A stretch of 30,870 bases of DNA, from positions 1 to 30,870 of the forward strand of contig JAEWGK010000010.1 in the NCBI GenBank assembly GCA_023388385.1. Reading direction: 5' to 3'. The notes beneath the pieces were generated by a model. It was not told where the DNA came from. It did no database searches and was given only the letters and a program-made list of their open reading frames with translations. This DNA comes from Actinomycetes bacterium. GTDB lineage: Bacteria; Actinomycetota; Actinomycetes; Mycobacteriales; Mycobacteriaceae. Both the position numbers and the translations under genes were made by a program. Positions 1 to 9,152 of this stretch are shown in pieces. Within the stretch, counting starts at the first letter, position 1; each line of letters starts with the position of its first letter.

Positions 1-2
1 CG

Positions 3-1919
<1,917 letters not shown>

Positions 1920-1950
1920 CGCGCCCGGCCCGCGCCCGCCGACCCCGCAC

Positions 1951-1998
1951 GAGGGCCCCGGCCCGCCTCCCCGTCAGGGGCGGCGGACCGGGGCCCTC
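1951..1998 (+). terminator. Hairpin after infB, probable terminator
   Basis: A 17-bp inverted repeat (arms 1951-1967 and 1982-1998, one mismatch) encloses a 14-nt loop that itself contains a small cccc/gggg stem. It starts 32 nt after the infB stop. There is no T-run after it, as is common for hairpin terminators in high-GC actinobacteria. It would separate infB from rbfA transcription, in keeping with a possible promoter before rbfA. Confidence 0.7.
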
Positions 1999-2097
1999 CC
2001 GCATGTGCGCGGAATGTGCGTGCACGTGCCCCGCGCCGCCTGGCGGCGAGCCGGTGCGGGAGGCGTCGTCCCGCCGCCGCCGATGCACGCGCGCACG

Positions 2098-2127
2098 TTG
2101 TTGCCGCGCCGTCGCGGCGACTATGGT
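2098..2127 (+). promoter_or_regulatory. Possible promoter of rbfA operon
   Basis: This lies in the 310-bp gap between infB and rbfA, which otherwise holds only the infB hairpin. A TTGTTG hexamer (2098-2103) and TATGGT (2122-2127, fits TAnnnT) are 18 bp apart. The spacer carries a 6-bp inverted repeat (2103-2108/2113-2118). The predicted transcript would have a leader of about 95 nt. A GAGG at 2219-2222 serves as ribosome binding site for rbfA. No gene was seen in the gap. Motif match only. Confidence 0.35.
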
Positions 2128-2229
2128 GAAAAAGGGATGACAAGGCGGGGGGAACACCGACAATCGCAGTGAGCGGACGGCTTCCTGGCCTGTTCCGCGA
2201 ACCGCACATGAACGAAACGAGGTAGCGAC

Positions 2230-2676
2230 ATGGCCGACCCCGCACGCGCACGCCGCCTGGCGAAGAGGATCCTGGAGATCGTCGCCACGGGCATCGAGCG
2301 CGAGATCAAGGATCGCCGGCTGGAGCTGGTGACCATCACCGACTGCCGCGTCACCGGCGACCTCCACGACGCGACGGTGTTCTACACCGTCCGCGGCCGC
2401 ACGCTGGAGGAGGAGCCGGACTGGGAGTCCGCCCGCGCGGCCCTGGAGCGGGCGCGCGGCCAGCTGCGCTCGATGGTCGGCCGCGGCACCGGCGTCCGCT
2501 ACACCCCGACGCTGGCGTTCGAGGTCGACACCGTCCCCGCGGCATCGGCCCACATGGAGGACCTGCTGGCGAAGGCCCGCGCCCGCGACGCCGAGCTCGC
2601 CGCCGCCGCGCGCGACGCGAAGCCCGCCGGCGACGCCGATCCGTACCGTCACGACGACGAGGACGGGGAGGAGTAG
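2230..2676 (+). CDS. rbfA: 30S ribosome-binding factor A
   Basis: RbfA is a small KH-like protein that binds the immature 30S subunit and helps 16S rRNA 5'-end maturation. The 148-residue product starts with the typical basic helix ([13 protein letters not shown]), has the conserved [10 protein letters not shown] strand near residues 95-105 and the following HMEDLL helix, then a longer acidic tail ending in DDEDGEE, a common corynebacterial/mycobacterial extension. The ATG at 2230 has GAGG 7 nt upstream. The gene stops 4 nt before the next start, so it is probably co-transcribed with the nrnA-like gene and the MATE gene. Confidence 0.95.
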   Translation: MADPARARRLAKRILEIVATGIEREIKDRRLELVTITDCRVTGDLHDATVFYTVRGRTLEEEPDWESARAALERARGQLRSMVGRGTGVRYTPTLAFEVDTVPAASAHMEDLLAKARARDAELAAAARDAKPAGDADPYRHDDEDGEE

Positions 2677-2680
2677 CCCG

Positions 2681-3766
2681 ATGGCGCCGAAGAACCAGGC
2701 GGAGCACCAGCTCGAGCAGTCCATCAGCCGCCGCATGGGCGGGGCGATCCAGAACTGCATCGACGCACTGGCCGACGCCCGCGAGGTTGCCGTCGTCTGC
2801 CACGTCCACCCGGACGCCGACGCAATCGGCTCCGCCGCGGCGATGGTCATGGCGCTGCGCCAGCGCGGCATCCGCGCCACCGCCACCTACGGCGAGGACG
2901 CGCTGCCCGCGAAGTCGTTGCTCACCATCCCCGGCTGGGACTCGTTCGTCCCGTACACGCGGATCCCGCAGACCGTCGACACGTGGGTGACGGTGGACTG
3001 TGCCTCCCTCGACCGCGTGGGCCTGCTGCGCTCGCGCATCGAAGGCGCCGACCGCGTCATCAACATCGACCACCACGACACCAACACGAACTTCGGCACC
3101 GTCAACGTCGTCGACCACGACGCGGAGTCCACCACGATGGTGGAGCTCGACCTGTTCGAGGTCTGGGGCATCACGCTCACCCGCGACATGGCCCACGCCA
3201 TGTACGCGGGCCTGCTCACCGACACCGGCAGCTTCCACTTCGGCACCGCCCGCATGCACACCGCCGCCGCCCGCCTGCTGGCGACCGGCCTGGACCCGCG
3301 CACCATCGGCGCCCAGCTGCTGGAGAACCACCCGTTCGAGTACCTGCCGTTCCTCGGCCGCGTGCTGTCCAGCGTCGGCCGCGACCAGTCGTGGGGCGGC
3401 GGTGCGGGCCTGGTCCACGTCGCCATCCCGCACGAGGCGATGGCGTCGGTCGGCCACGACGAGGTCGAGGCCGTCGTCACCGTCGTGCGCACCACCTCCG
3501 GCGGCGACGTCGCCGCGGTGTTCAAGGAGTACGAGCCCGGCCGCTGGCGCGTGTCGCTGCGTTCCAGCGAGCTGGTCGACGTCTCCCAGGTCGCCTCCGC
3601 CCTCGGCGGCGGCGGGCACGTGCGCCGCGCCGGCTGGACCCACCGGGGCACTGCGGAGGACGCGCTCGACGCGCTGCTCGGCGTCTCCGAGGTCGCCGAG
3701 GCCACGCGCGACCAGGAGGCGGAGGAGCGCCGGGCCCTGGCGCGCCGTGCCGCCGGCCCCGCGTGA
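2681..3766 (+). CDS. nrnA: DHH/DHHA1 phosphoesterase, NrnA-type (nanoRNase / pAp phosphatase family)
   Basis: Members of this family degrade short oligoribonucleotides or cyclic-dinucleotide products to mononucleotides, and can dephosphorylate 3'-phosphoadenosine 5'-phosphate. The 361-residue protein has the DHH-domain metal motif HPDADAIG (residues 43-50), the DHH triad at 130-132 (NIDHHDTN), the LLTDTGSF motif near 179-186, and the C-terminal DHHA1 substrate loop GGGGH at 309-313. No signal peptide or membrane segment is seen, so it should be cytosolic. The ATG at 2681 follows the rbfA stop by 4 nt, with a GGAG-type site inside the rbfA 3' end. The rbfA-nrnA order is conserved in actinobacteria. 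Family assignment is firm; the preferred substrate cannot be read from sequence. Confidence 0.93.
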   Translation: MAPKNQAEHQLEQSISRRMGGAIQNCIDALADAREVAVVCHVHPDADAIGSAAAMVMALRQRGIRATATYGEDALPAKSLLTIPGWDSFVPYTRIPQTVDTWVTVDCASLDRVGLLRSRIEGADRVINIDHHDTNTNFGTVNVVDHDAESTTMVELDLFEVWGITLTRDMAHAMYAGLLTDTGSFHFGTARMHTAAARLLATGLDPRTIGAQLLENHPFEYLPFLGRVLSSVGRDQSWGGGAGLVHVAIPHEAMASVGHDEVEAVVTVVRTTSGGDVAAVFKEYEPGRWRVSLRSSELVDVSQVASALGGGGHVRRAGWTHRGTAEDALDALLGVSEVAEATRDQEAEERRALARRAAGPA

Positions 3767-5112
3767 CCGCGGGGACGGGCCCAGCTGAGGGGGAGCGCGG
3801 CGCGGCGGCTGCGCCGCGGGTGACGGCGGGCCGCATCCTGGGGCTGGCTCTGCCGGCTCTCGGCGTGCTGTCGGCCGCGCCGCTGTACCTGCTGCTGGAC
3901 ACGGCCGTCGTCGGCCGCCTCGGCGCCACCGCGCTCGCGGCGCTGGCGGCCGGTACGACCATCCAGGCGATGGTCACCTCCCAGCTGACGTTCCTCGCCT
4001 ACGGCACCACCGCGCGGGCGTCCCGGGCCTACGGGCGCGGCGACGTTCGCGGTGCCGTCATCGAGGGAGTGCAGTCGACGTGGGTGGCCGTCGCCGTCGG
4101 TGCCGTCATCACCGCGGTCCTGCAGATCTTCGCGGGCGTCTTCACCCGCTGGCTCGCCCCGGTGGGGTCGGTGTCCGCGGAAGCCGCGGACTGGCTGCGG
4201 GTCGCGTCCCTGTCGGTGCCCATGCTGCTCATCGTGCTGGCGGGCAATGGCTGGCTGCGCGGCATCCAGAACACCAGGCGGCCGCTGGCGTTCGTCCTGG
4301 CGGGCGTGATCCCCGCGGCGGCATCAGTCGTGCCGCTGGTGCGGGGGCTGGGGCTCGTCGGCTCCGCGTGGGCGAACGTGCTCGGCTCGACCATCACGGC
4401 GGCGTGCTTCGTCGTCCAGCTGCTGGCCACGTCCCGGCGGCGCAGGGTCGGGGCGCGGCCGCGACCGTCGCTTATCCGGCGGCAGCTGGCGCTCGGCCGC
4501 GACCTCATCCTGCGATCCCTGTCGTTTCAGGTGGCGTTTCTGTCCGCCGCGGCGGTCGCCGGGCGCATCGGCCCGGCGGAGCTCGGCGCGCACCAGGTCC
4601 AGCTGCAGCTGTGGAACTTCCTGGCGCTCGTGCTCGACTCCCTGGCCATCGCCGCGCAGACCCTCGTCGGCTCCGCGCTCGGCGCGGGCTCGGTGGCGCT
4701 GGCCCGGGCGACCGGCCGGCGCGTCATCGCGTGGTCGACGGCCTTCGCGGCGGTCCTGGCGGCCATCTTCGCCGTCGGGCACTCGGCCATCCCGAGACTG
4801 TTCACGGGCGACGCGGCGGTGCTGACGGCGCTGGCCGGAGGCTCCTGGTGGCTGCTGGTGCTCATGATCCCGTTCGGCGGCGTCGTCTTCGCCGTCGACG
4901 GCGTCCTGCTCGGCGCGGGCGATGCGGCCTACCTGCGGAACATCTCCATCGCCGCGGTCGGCATCGGCTTCCTGCCGCCCGTATGGCTCACCCCGGTGTT
5001 CGGCTGGGGGCTGCCCGGCGTGTGGTGGGGCCTGACGTGCTTCATCCTGGTCCGCCTCCTGTTCGTCGCCTGGCGCTTCCGCGGCGAGGCCTGGGCGCGC
5101 CGCACCGGGTGA
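3763..5112 (+). CDS. MATE-family efflux transporter, DinF-like
   Basis: This is a multidrug and toxin extrusion family membrane protein, expected to export organic compounds in exchange for H+ or Na+. The 449-residue product has about 12 hydrophobic segments beginning near residue 22, and MATE hallmarks such as the early LDTAVVGRLG segment (TM1-TM2) and a matching second half. I place the start at GTG 3763, which overlaps the nrnA stop as GTGA. The only nearby alternative, GTG 3820, lacks a well-placed ribosome binding site. Open frame further upstream is a GC-driven shadow of nrnA. The coupling suggests an rbfA-nrnA-MATE operon, although no functional link is evident. DinF itself is a looser label, so no symbol is given. 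Confidence 0.88.
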   Translation: MTAGTGPAEGERGAAAAPRVTAGRILGLALPALGVLSAAPLYLLLDTAVVGRLGATALAALAAGTTIQAMVTSQLTFLAYGTTARASRAYGRGDVRGAVIEGVQSTWVAVAVGAVITAVLQIFAGVFTRWLAPVGSVSAEAADWLRVASLSVPMLLIVLAGNGWLRGIQNTRRPLAFVLAGVIPAAASVVPLVRGLGLVGSAWANVLGSTITAACFVVQLLATSRRRRVGARPRPSLIRRQLALGRDLILRSLSFQVAFLSAAAVAGRIGPAELGAHQVQLQLWNFLALVLDSLAIAAQTLVGSALGAGSVALARATGRRVIAWSTAFAAVLAAIFAVGHSAIPRLFTGDAAVLTALAGGSWWLLVLMIPFGGVVFAVDGVLLGAGDAAYLRNISIAAVGIGFLPPVWLTPVFGWGLPGVWWGLTCFILVRLLFVAWRFRGEAWARRTG

Positions 5113-5290
5113 TGCCGGGGCCGCGGTCGGCGGCCGTCGACCGCGAACCGGAGCGCGCGACGGGGGAGCGGATACCGGATATTTTGCCGCCGAATATGGT
5201 GCGGACGATGCTTGTGTGGCTAAAGTTGCAGGAGTGTCGCCCGCACCGGGCCGCCCATGCCGATCCGCGATGTTTCGGTGAGGGAGCCGT

Positions 5291-5296
5291 TACGAT
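5291..5296 (+). promoter_or_regulatory. Possible -10 box upstream of pptH
   Basis: The 252-bp gap between the MATE gene and pptH has several AT-richer patches unlike the surrounding coding DNA. TACGAT at 5291-5296 fits the actinobacterial TAnnnT -10 pattern and would give a leader of about 60 nt. No convincing -35 is seen. Alternative hexamers are TATGGT at 5195-5200 and TAAAGT at 5221-5226. The promoter position is therefore uncertain. Confidence 0.3.
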
Positions 5297-5364
5297 TCCG
5301 TGACCGCGGGCGATGAAAGCCCATGAGCGCCGGGTCCGGCCCGGCGCCGCGGAAAGGGGACCGG

Positions 5365-6204
5365 ATGGACCAGGTGGAGACGGCGGAGCCGGGGCGCGGT
5401 GCGCCCGCGGTCCGCACGCTCTGGGCCGTCTCGGACCTGCATGTCGCCGTCCGGGAGAACAGGCCGGTCGTCGCAGAGCTGGCCCCGCGCCATCCGGGCG
5501 ACTGGCTCATCGTCGCCGGTGACGTCGCCGAGCGCCCCGAACTGGTGCTGCGCACGCTCGGCGAGCTCGCTGACCGGTTCGAGCGGGTCATCTGGACCCC
5601 CGGCAACCACGAGCTGTTCTGCCGCGGCACCGACCGCCACACCGGCGAGGACCGCTACCGGCAGCTCGTCGAGGGGGCGCGCGCCCTGGGCGTCGTCACG
5701 CCGGAGGACCCCTTCCCGGTGTTCGCGGGGGTGACCATCTGCCCGCTGTTCACGCTGTACGACTACACGTGGCGGACCGTCGGCCGCTCCGTCGACGAGG
5801 CCGTCGCCGAGGCCTCCGCCGCCGGGGTGATGATGACCGACGAGTTCGCCATCCGCCCCTTCGAGGATCCGGTGGCGTGGTGCCGGCGGCGGCTCGCCGC
5901 GACGGTACGGCGAATGGCGCACGTTCGCGGGCCCGTCGTCCTGGTCAACCACTGGCCGTTGGTCCGCGAGGCGCTCGAGGGCCTCGCGGTCCCCCAACTC
6001 GCCCTGTGGGCGGGCACCCGCCACACGCAGCACTGGCCGCAGCGCTACGGCGCCGTCGCAGTCGTCTACGGCCACCTGCACCTGCCCCGAGAATTCACCG
6101 TCGACGGGGTCCGACACGTCGAGGTCAGCCTCGGGTACCCGCGCGAGTGGCAGGGCCACCCCGCGGGCCGGGCCTGGCCGGTTCCCGTACTGGAGGATCG
6201 ATGA
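5365..6204 (+). CDS. pptH: Metallophosphoesterase, PptH-like phosphopantetheinyl hydrolase
   Basis: This is a calcineurin-like metallophosphoesterase. Its position just before pptT matches Mycobacterium tuberculosis Rv2795c (PptH), reported to remove 4'-phosphopantetheine from carrier proteins and so oppose PptT. Counting from ATG 5365, the 279-residue protein shows SDLH (metal ligands D24, H26), GD at 52-53, GNHE at 80-83, VNHWP with H196 and GHLH at 236-239, the complete five-motif metal site. I prefer ATG 5365 to the upstream in-frame ATG 5323, because a purine-rich site (GGAAAGGGGA, 5351-5360) lies just before it and the first motif then sits close to the N-terminus. It ends in an ATGA overlap with pptT, so the two should be translationally coupled. 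Family is certain; the hydrolase role is inferred from synteny and similarity. Confidence 0.85.
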   Translation: MDQVETAEPGRGAPAVRTLWAVSDLHVAVRENRPVVAELAPRHPGDWLIVAGDVAERPELVLRTLGELADRFERVIWTPGNHELFCRGTDRHTGEDRYRQLVEGARALGVVTPEDPFPVFAGVTICPLFTLYDYTWRTVGRSVDEAVAEASAAGVMMTDEFAIRPFEDPVAWCRRRLAATVRRMAHVRGPVVLVNHWPLVREALEGLAVPQLALWAGTRHTQHWPQRYGAVAVVYGHLHLPREFTVDGVRHVEVSLGYPREWQGHPAGRAWPVPVLEDR

Positions 6205-6851
6205 CCGTGCTCACGAAGTCCATGCTCCCCGCGCACTCGGCGTACCACCAGATGTGGACCACCGGTGCCTGCCTGGACCGCTACGAGAGCCTCGACCCGC
6301 AGGAGCGGCGCATCGTCTCCGGCGCCGTCGACCGCCGCAAGGCCGAGTTCGGTGACGCCCGCTGGTGCGCGCACCGCGCGATCGAGGAGCTCACCGGCGC
6401 GCCGTCGCGCACGCCGATCCTGCGCGGGGAGCGTGGCATGCCGGTGTGGCCTCCGGAGGTCACCGGCTCCATGACGCACACCGACGGTTTCCGGGCCGCC
6501 GTCGTCGCCCCGCGCCTGCTCGTGCGCTCCATCGGCGTCGACGCGGAGGTCGCGGAGCCGCTGCCGGATGGGGTGCTGGGGTCCATCGCGAGCCACCGCG
6601 AGCGTGACGCCGTCGCGAACCTGGGCCTCGCCTGCGCCGACCGCCTGCTGTTCTGCGCCAAGGAGGCGACGTACAAGGCGTGGTTCCCCGTCACCAACCG
6701 GTGGCTCGGCTTCGAGGACGCGGACATCGATCTGCGCGCCGACGGCACCTTCATCAGCTACATCCTCCTCCGCCCGACGCCCATGCCGTTCATCGAGGGC
6801 CATTGGACGCTCGAGGGCGGGTACGTCATCGCCACCGCCGTCGTGCGATGA
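6201..6851 (+). CDS. pptT: 4'-phosphopantetheinyl transferase, PptT type
   Basis: PptT moves the 4'-phosphopantetheine arm of CoA to a serine of acyl-, peptidyl- or aryl-carrier domains; in mycolate-making actinobacteria this activates the Pks13 condensase and, where present, siderophore synthases. The 216-residue product has the Sfp-type motifs: SMTHTDG at 90-96, GVDAE at 112-116 (Mg ligands D114 and E116) and FCAKEATYKAW at 151-161 (E155), followed by the WLGFEDA stretch also seen in the mycobacterial enzyme. The ATG at 6201 overlaps the pptH stop (ATGA), with GGAGG at 6192-6196. It overlaps the following MFS gene in the same way. It supports a mycolic-acid-producing host. Confidence 0.95.
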   Translation: MTVLTKSMLPAHSAYHQMWTTGACLDRYESLDPQERRIVSGAVDRRKAEFGDARWCAHRAIEELTGAPSRTPILRGERGMPVWPPEVTGSMTHTDGFRAAVVAPRLLVRSIGVDAEVAEPLPDGVLGSIASHRERDAVANLGLACADRLLFCAKEATYKAWFPVTNRWLGFEDADIDLRADGTFISYILLRPTPMPFIEGHWTLEGGYVIATAVVR

Positions 6852-8074
6852 CGGCCCGGGCCTTCCGGCTGCTGCGCCTGCTGTCCGTCGTCAACATGGC
6901 CGGCGGCGGGCTCATGACCGCCGTCTACTCGCTGTTCCTCCTCGTCCACGCCGGCGTCGATGCCGCGGTTATCGGCGCCGTCATCGGCGTGGGCACCCTC
7001 ACCGGCGCGGTCCTGTCCCCGGCCGGTGGAGCGCTCGTCGACCGCTTCGGGCCGAAGGCGCCGATGGCGTGGGGCAACGTCGCGTTCGGCGCGGCGACGA
7101 TTCCCCTCCTCTGGGTCACGCACCCGGTGGCGGTCGCCGCGCTGCTCGGCGGGGGAGGGGCGGCGATGGTGTGCAACGCGCCGGCCCGGAGCCGGTACGC
7201 AACCGCGGTCGACGGGCTCACCGCGACAGCGGCCCGATCGAAGCTGCGGGCGGCGTCCCAGCTGGGGCTGGCACTCGGCACGGCCGCGGGCACCGTCGTG
7301 CTCCAGTTCGACGGACCCGGCTGGTATCGGGCGGCCATCGCCGTCAACGCCGTGAGCAGCATCGGCGTCGGCGCCGCCATGCTGCTGGTCCTCCCGGACC
7401 TCCGCGGGCGGCCCGCGGCGCAGCGGGCCGGCGTCACCGGGCTCCCGCGCGACGTCGTTCGGGGACTCGTGCCGCCGCGCACCGTCCTCGCCAACCGGAG
7501 GTTCATGGCGCTGGCGGTTGTGATCGCGGTGGCGGCCGGGCTGCTCATGGCCTTCAGCACGGGGCTGGCGCTGGCCCTGGAGGCGTCGCCGATCCTCTCG
7601 AAGGCCGCGTATCCGGTGCTCGCCCTCATCCTCATCGCCGCGACGACCGTGGCGCACGAGCTCACCGCGAAGGTCGACGTCGCGGGCCGCGCCCCGGCCA
7701 TCGGGGCGGTGGGCGCCGCCGTCATCGCCGTGGCGCTGGCGGCCGCGGGCGCCGGGTGCTACGCCGTGGGAGGCGCGATCACGGCGACGGCGCTGGTCGT
7801 CCTCGCGCTGCTCGCCTCCGCCGGCGGACAGGCGCTGCTGCTCGCCGCGTACTGGGAGCTGTCCTATCCGCTGCGCCCGGCGCGGCTGCAGGGCGCGTAC
7901 GAGGCCTGCGACGTCGCCCTGCGCGGGGCGCTGCTCATGGTGATCCTGCCCGGCGTCACCGCCGCGGCCGTGGCGGGGACCGCGGGGTGGATGGCGCTCG
8001 CGGCGGCGATGGCGGCCCTCACGCCCTGCCTGTGGGGCCTGCTGCGGTGGGCGGCCGCAGGGTCGAGGGCCTGA
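6848..8074 (+). CDS. Major facilitator superfamily transporter, substrate unknown
   Basis: This 408-residue integral membrane protein has about 12 predicted helices in two halves and an MFS-type loop after the second helix (GGALVDRFGPKAP, near residues 58-70, resembling the motif-A G-x-x-x-D-R-x-G). The ATG at 6848 overlaps the pptT stop as ATGA, so it is the third gene of a pptH-pptT-MFS operon. Its last 56 bases overlap the 3' end of truB on the other strand. Substrate is not recognisable; the operon position invites a link to CoA, carrier-protein or siderophore chemistry, but this is only context. Confidence 0.82.
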   Translation: MTARAFRLLRLLSVVNMAGGGLMTAVYSLFLLVHAGVDAAVIGAVIGVGTLTGAVLSPAGGALVDRFGPKAPMAWGNVAFGAATIPLLWVTHPVAVAALLGGGGAAMVCNAPARSRYATAVDGLTATAARSKLRAASQLGLALGTAAGTVVLQFDGPGWYRAAIAVNAVSSIGVGAAMLLVLPDLRGRPAAQRAGVTGLPRDVVRGLVPPRTVLANRRFMALAVVIAVAAGLLMAFSTGLALALEASPILSKAAYPVLALILIAATTVAHELTAKVDVAGRAPAIGAVGAAVIAVALAAAGAGCYAVGGAITATALVVLALLASAGGQALLLAAYWELSYPLRPARLQGAYEACDVALRGALLMVILPGVTAAAVAGTAGWMALAAAMAALTPCLWGLLRWAAAGSRA

Positions 8075-9122
8075 CGACGAAGACCGTCTTGGCCCGTTTG
8101 CCCGATTCCGTGATGAGCGCCGGCACACGGCCGTCCGGCGTGCGGGCCGCGTGGACGCCCTTCAGCCCCACCGGCTCCAGCCATTTGCCCATGGACAGGG
8201 CCGCGCCCTCCTCGTCCGTGACGTCGCGGACGGGGAAGCAGCGCACGCAGGCGGCGTCGAGGCTCAGGGCGCGATCGAGTCCGGCCGGCGACAGCGGCGC
8301 GCCGGCCTCCTCGCGGAGGTGGAGGAGGTGGTCGAGCGGGATGGCGTCGTCAAGCGAAAACAGGCCGGCGGCGGTGCGCCGCAGCACCGTGATGTGCCCG
8401 CCGACGCCGAGGGCGGCGCCGAGGTCACGGGCGAGGGAGCGGATGAAGGTGCCGGCCGAACAGTCGACCTCGACGTCGACGTCGATCCAGGGGCCGGCGT
8501 CGGGCGAGCCGTCGCCAGGGCTCCCGGCGCCGTCGATGCGGCGTACGGCGAGGACGTCGAAACGCGACACGGTGACCCTCCGCGGCGGGATCTCGACCCG
8601 CTCCCCGCGGCGGATGCGCTCGTGGGCGCGGACGCCGTCGAGCTTCACCGCGGACACGGCGGCCGGAACCTGCATGATGTCGCCGGTGAGATCCGCGACG
8701 CCGGCGCGGATGGCCTCATCGGTCACGGCCTCCACGTCCGCGACCGCGGCCCGCGCCAGCACCTCCCCGGCCGCGTCGTCGGTGAGCGTCGACGCGCCCA
8801 GCCGCATGGTCGCGGCATAGGACTTCGCGTCCGCGTGGACGTGCGGCAGGAACCGCGTGCCGCGCCCCAGCCCCAGCACCAGCACCCCCGTCGCGTCGGG
8901 GTCCAGCGTCCCGGAGTGGCCGACCTTCCGCGTCCCGAAGATGCGCCGCAGCCGCCCGACGACGTCGTGGCTGGTCATGCCCGCCGGCTTGTCCACCACG
9001 ACGATGGCGGAGTCCGCGAGGGGATCCGCGGCGGAGCCGGCTGCGGGGGACCCGGGGCCACCCGGAGACCGGGGCGGGGCCGGATCGTCGGGGGAGCCGG
9101 GGCGGGAGGGGACGTCGTTCAT
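8019..9122 (-). CDS. truB: tRNA pseudouridine(55) synthase
   Basis: TruB isomerises U55 in the T-loop of tRNAs to pseudouridine. The 367-residue protein has VVVDKPAGMTSHDVV at 41-55, the catalytic block GHSGTLDPDATGVL with Asp74, and a C-terminal PUA-like region ending in GKRAKTVFVVRP plus a short tail. The ATG complement at 9120-9122 gives a Pro/Ser/Gly-rich N-terminal extension of about 38 residues that many TruBs lack, so a later start cannot be excluded. There is no Shine-Dalgarno, but a minus-strand TACGAT (9134-9129) ends 6 nt before the ATG, which fits a leaderless mRNA. Its 3' end overlaps the MFS gene by 56 bp. Confidence 0.94.
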   Translation of the reverse strand: MNDVPSRPGSPDDPAPPRSPGGPGSPAAGSAADPLADSAIVVVDKPAGMTSHDVVGRLRRIFGTRKVGHSGTLDPDATGVLVLGLGRGTRFLPHVHADAKSYAATMRLGASTLTDDAAGEVLARAAVADVEAVTDEAIRAGVADLTGDIMQVPAAVSAVKLDGVRAHERIRRGERVEIPPRRVTVSRFDVLAVRRIDGAGSPGDGSPDAGPWIDVDVEVDCSAGTFIRSLARDLGAALGVGGHITVLRRTAAGLFSLDDAIPLDHLLHLREEAGAPLSPAGLDRALSLDAACVRCFPVRDVTDEEGAALSMGKWLEPVGLKGVHAARTPDGRVPALITESGKRAKTVFVVRPSTLRPPTAAGPTGRA

Positions 9123-9128
9123 GTGCGC

Positions 9129-9145
9129 ATCGTATGTCGTATCGT
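9129..9145. promoter_or_regulatory. Divergent -10 boxes for truB and ribF, apparently leaderless
   Basis: Only 30 bp (9123-9152) separate the start codons of truB (-) and ribF (+). On the + strand TATCGT at 9140-9145 ends 7 nt before the ribF GTG (9153). On the - strand TACGAT (9134 to 9129) ends 6 nt before the truB ATG (9122). Both fit TAnnnT, and neither gene has a ribosome binding site. This is the layout of two leaderless transcripts, each -35 region falling in the other gene's N-terminal codons. Motif-based inference. Confidence 0.55.
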
Positions 9146-9152
9146 TTCCACC

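Noticed and set aside
2983..3762. Long N-terminal extension of the MATE protein
   Set aside because: Only the frame from GTG 3763 has transporter sequence; upstream it is Arg/His/Pro-rich shadow of the nrnA-like gene.
5323..5364. Earlier start of the metallophosphoesterase at ATG 5323
   Set aside because: Weak upstream site; ATG 5365 has GGAAAGGGGA directly before it and gives a normal N-terminus. It cannot be fully excluded.
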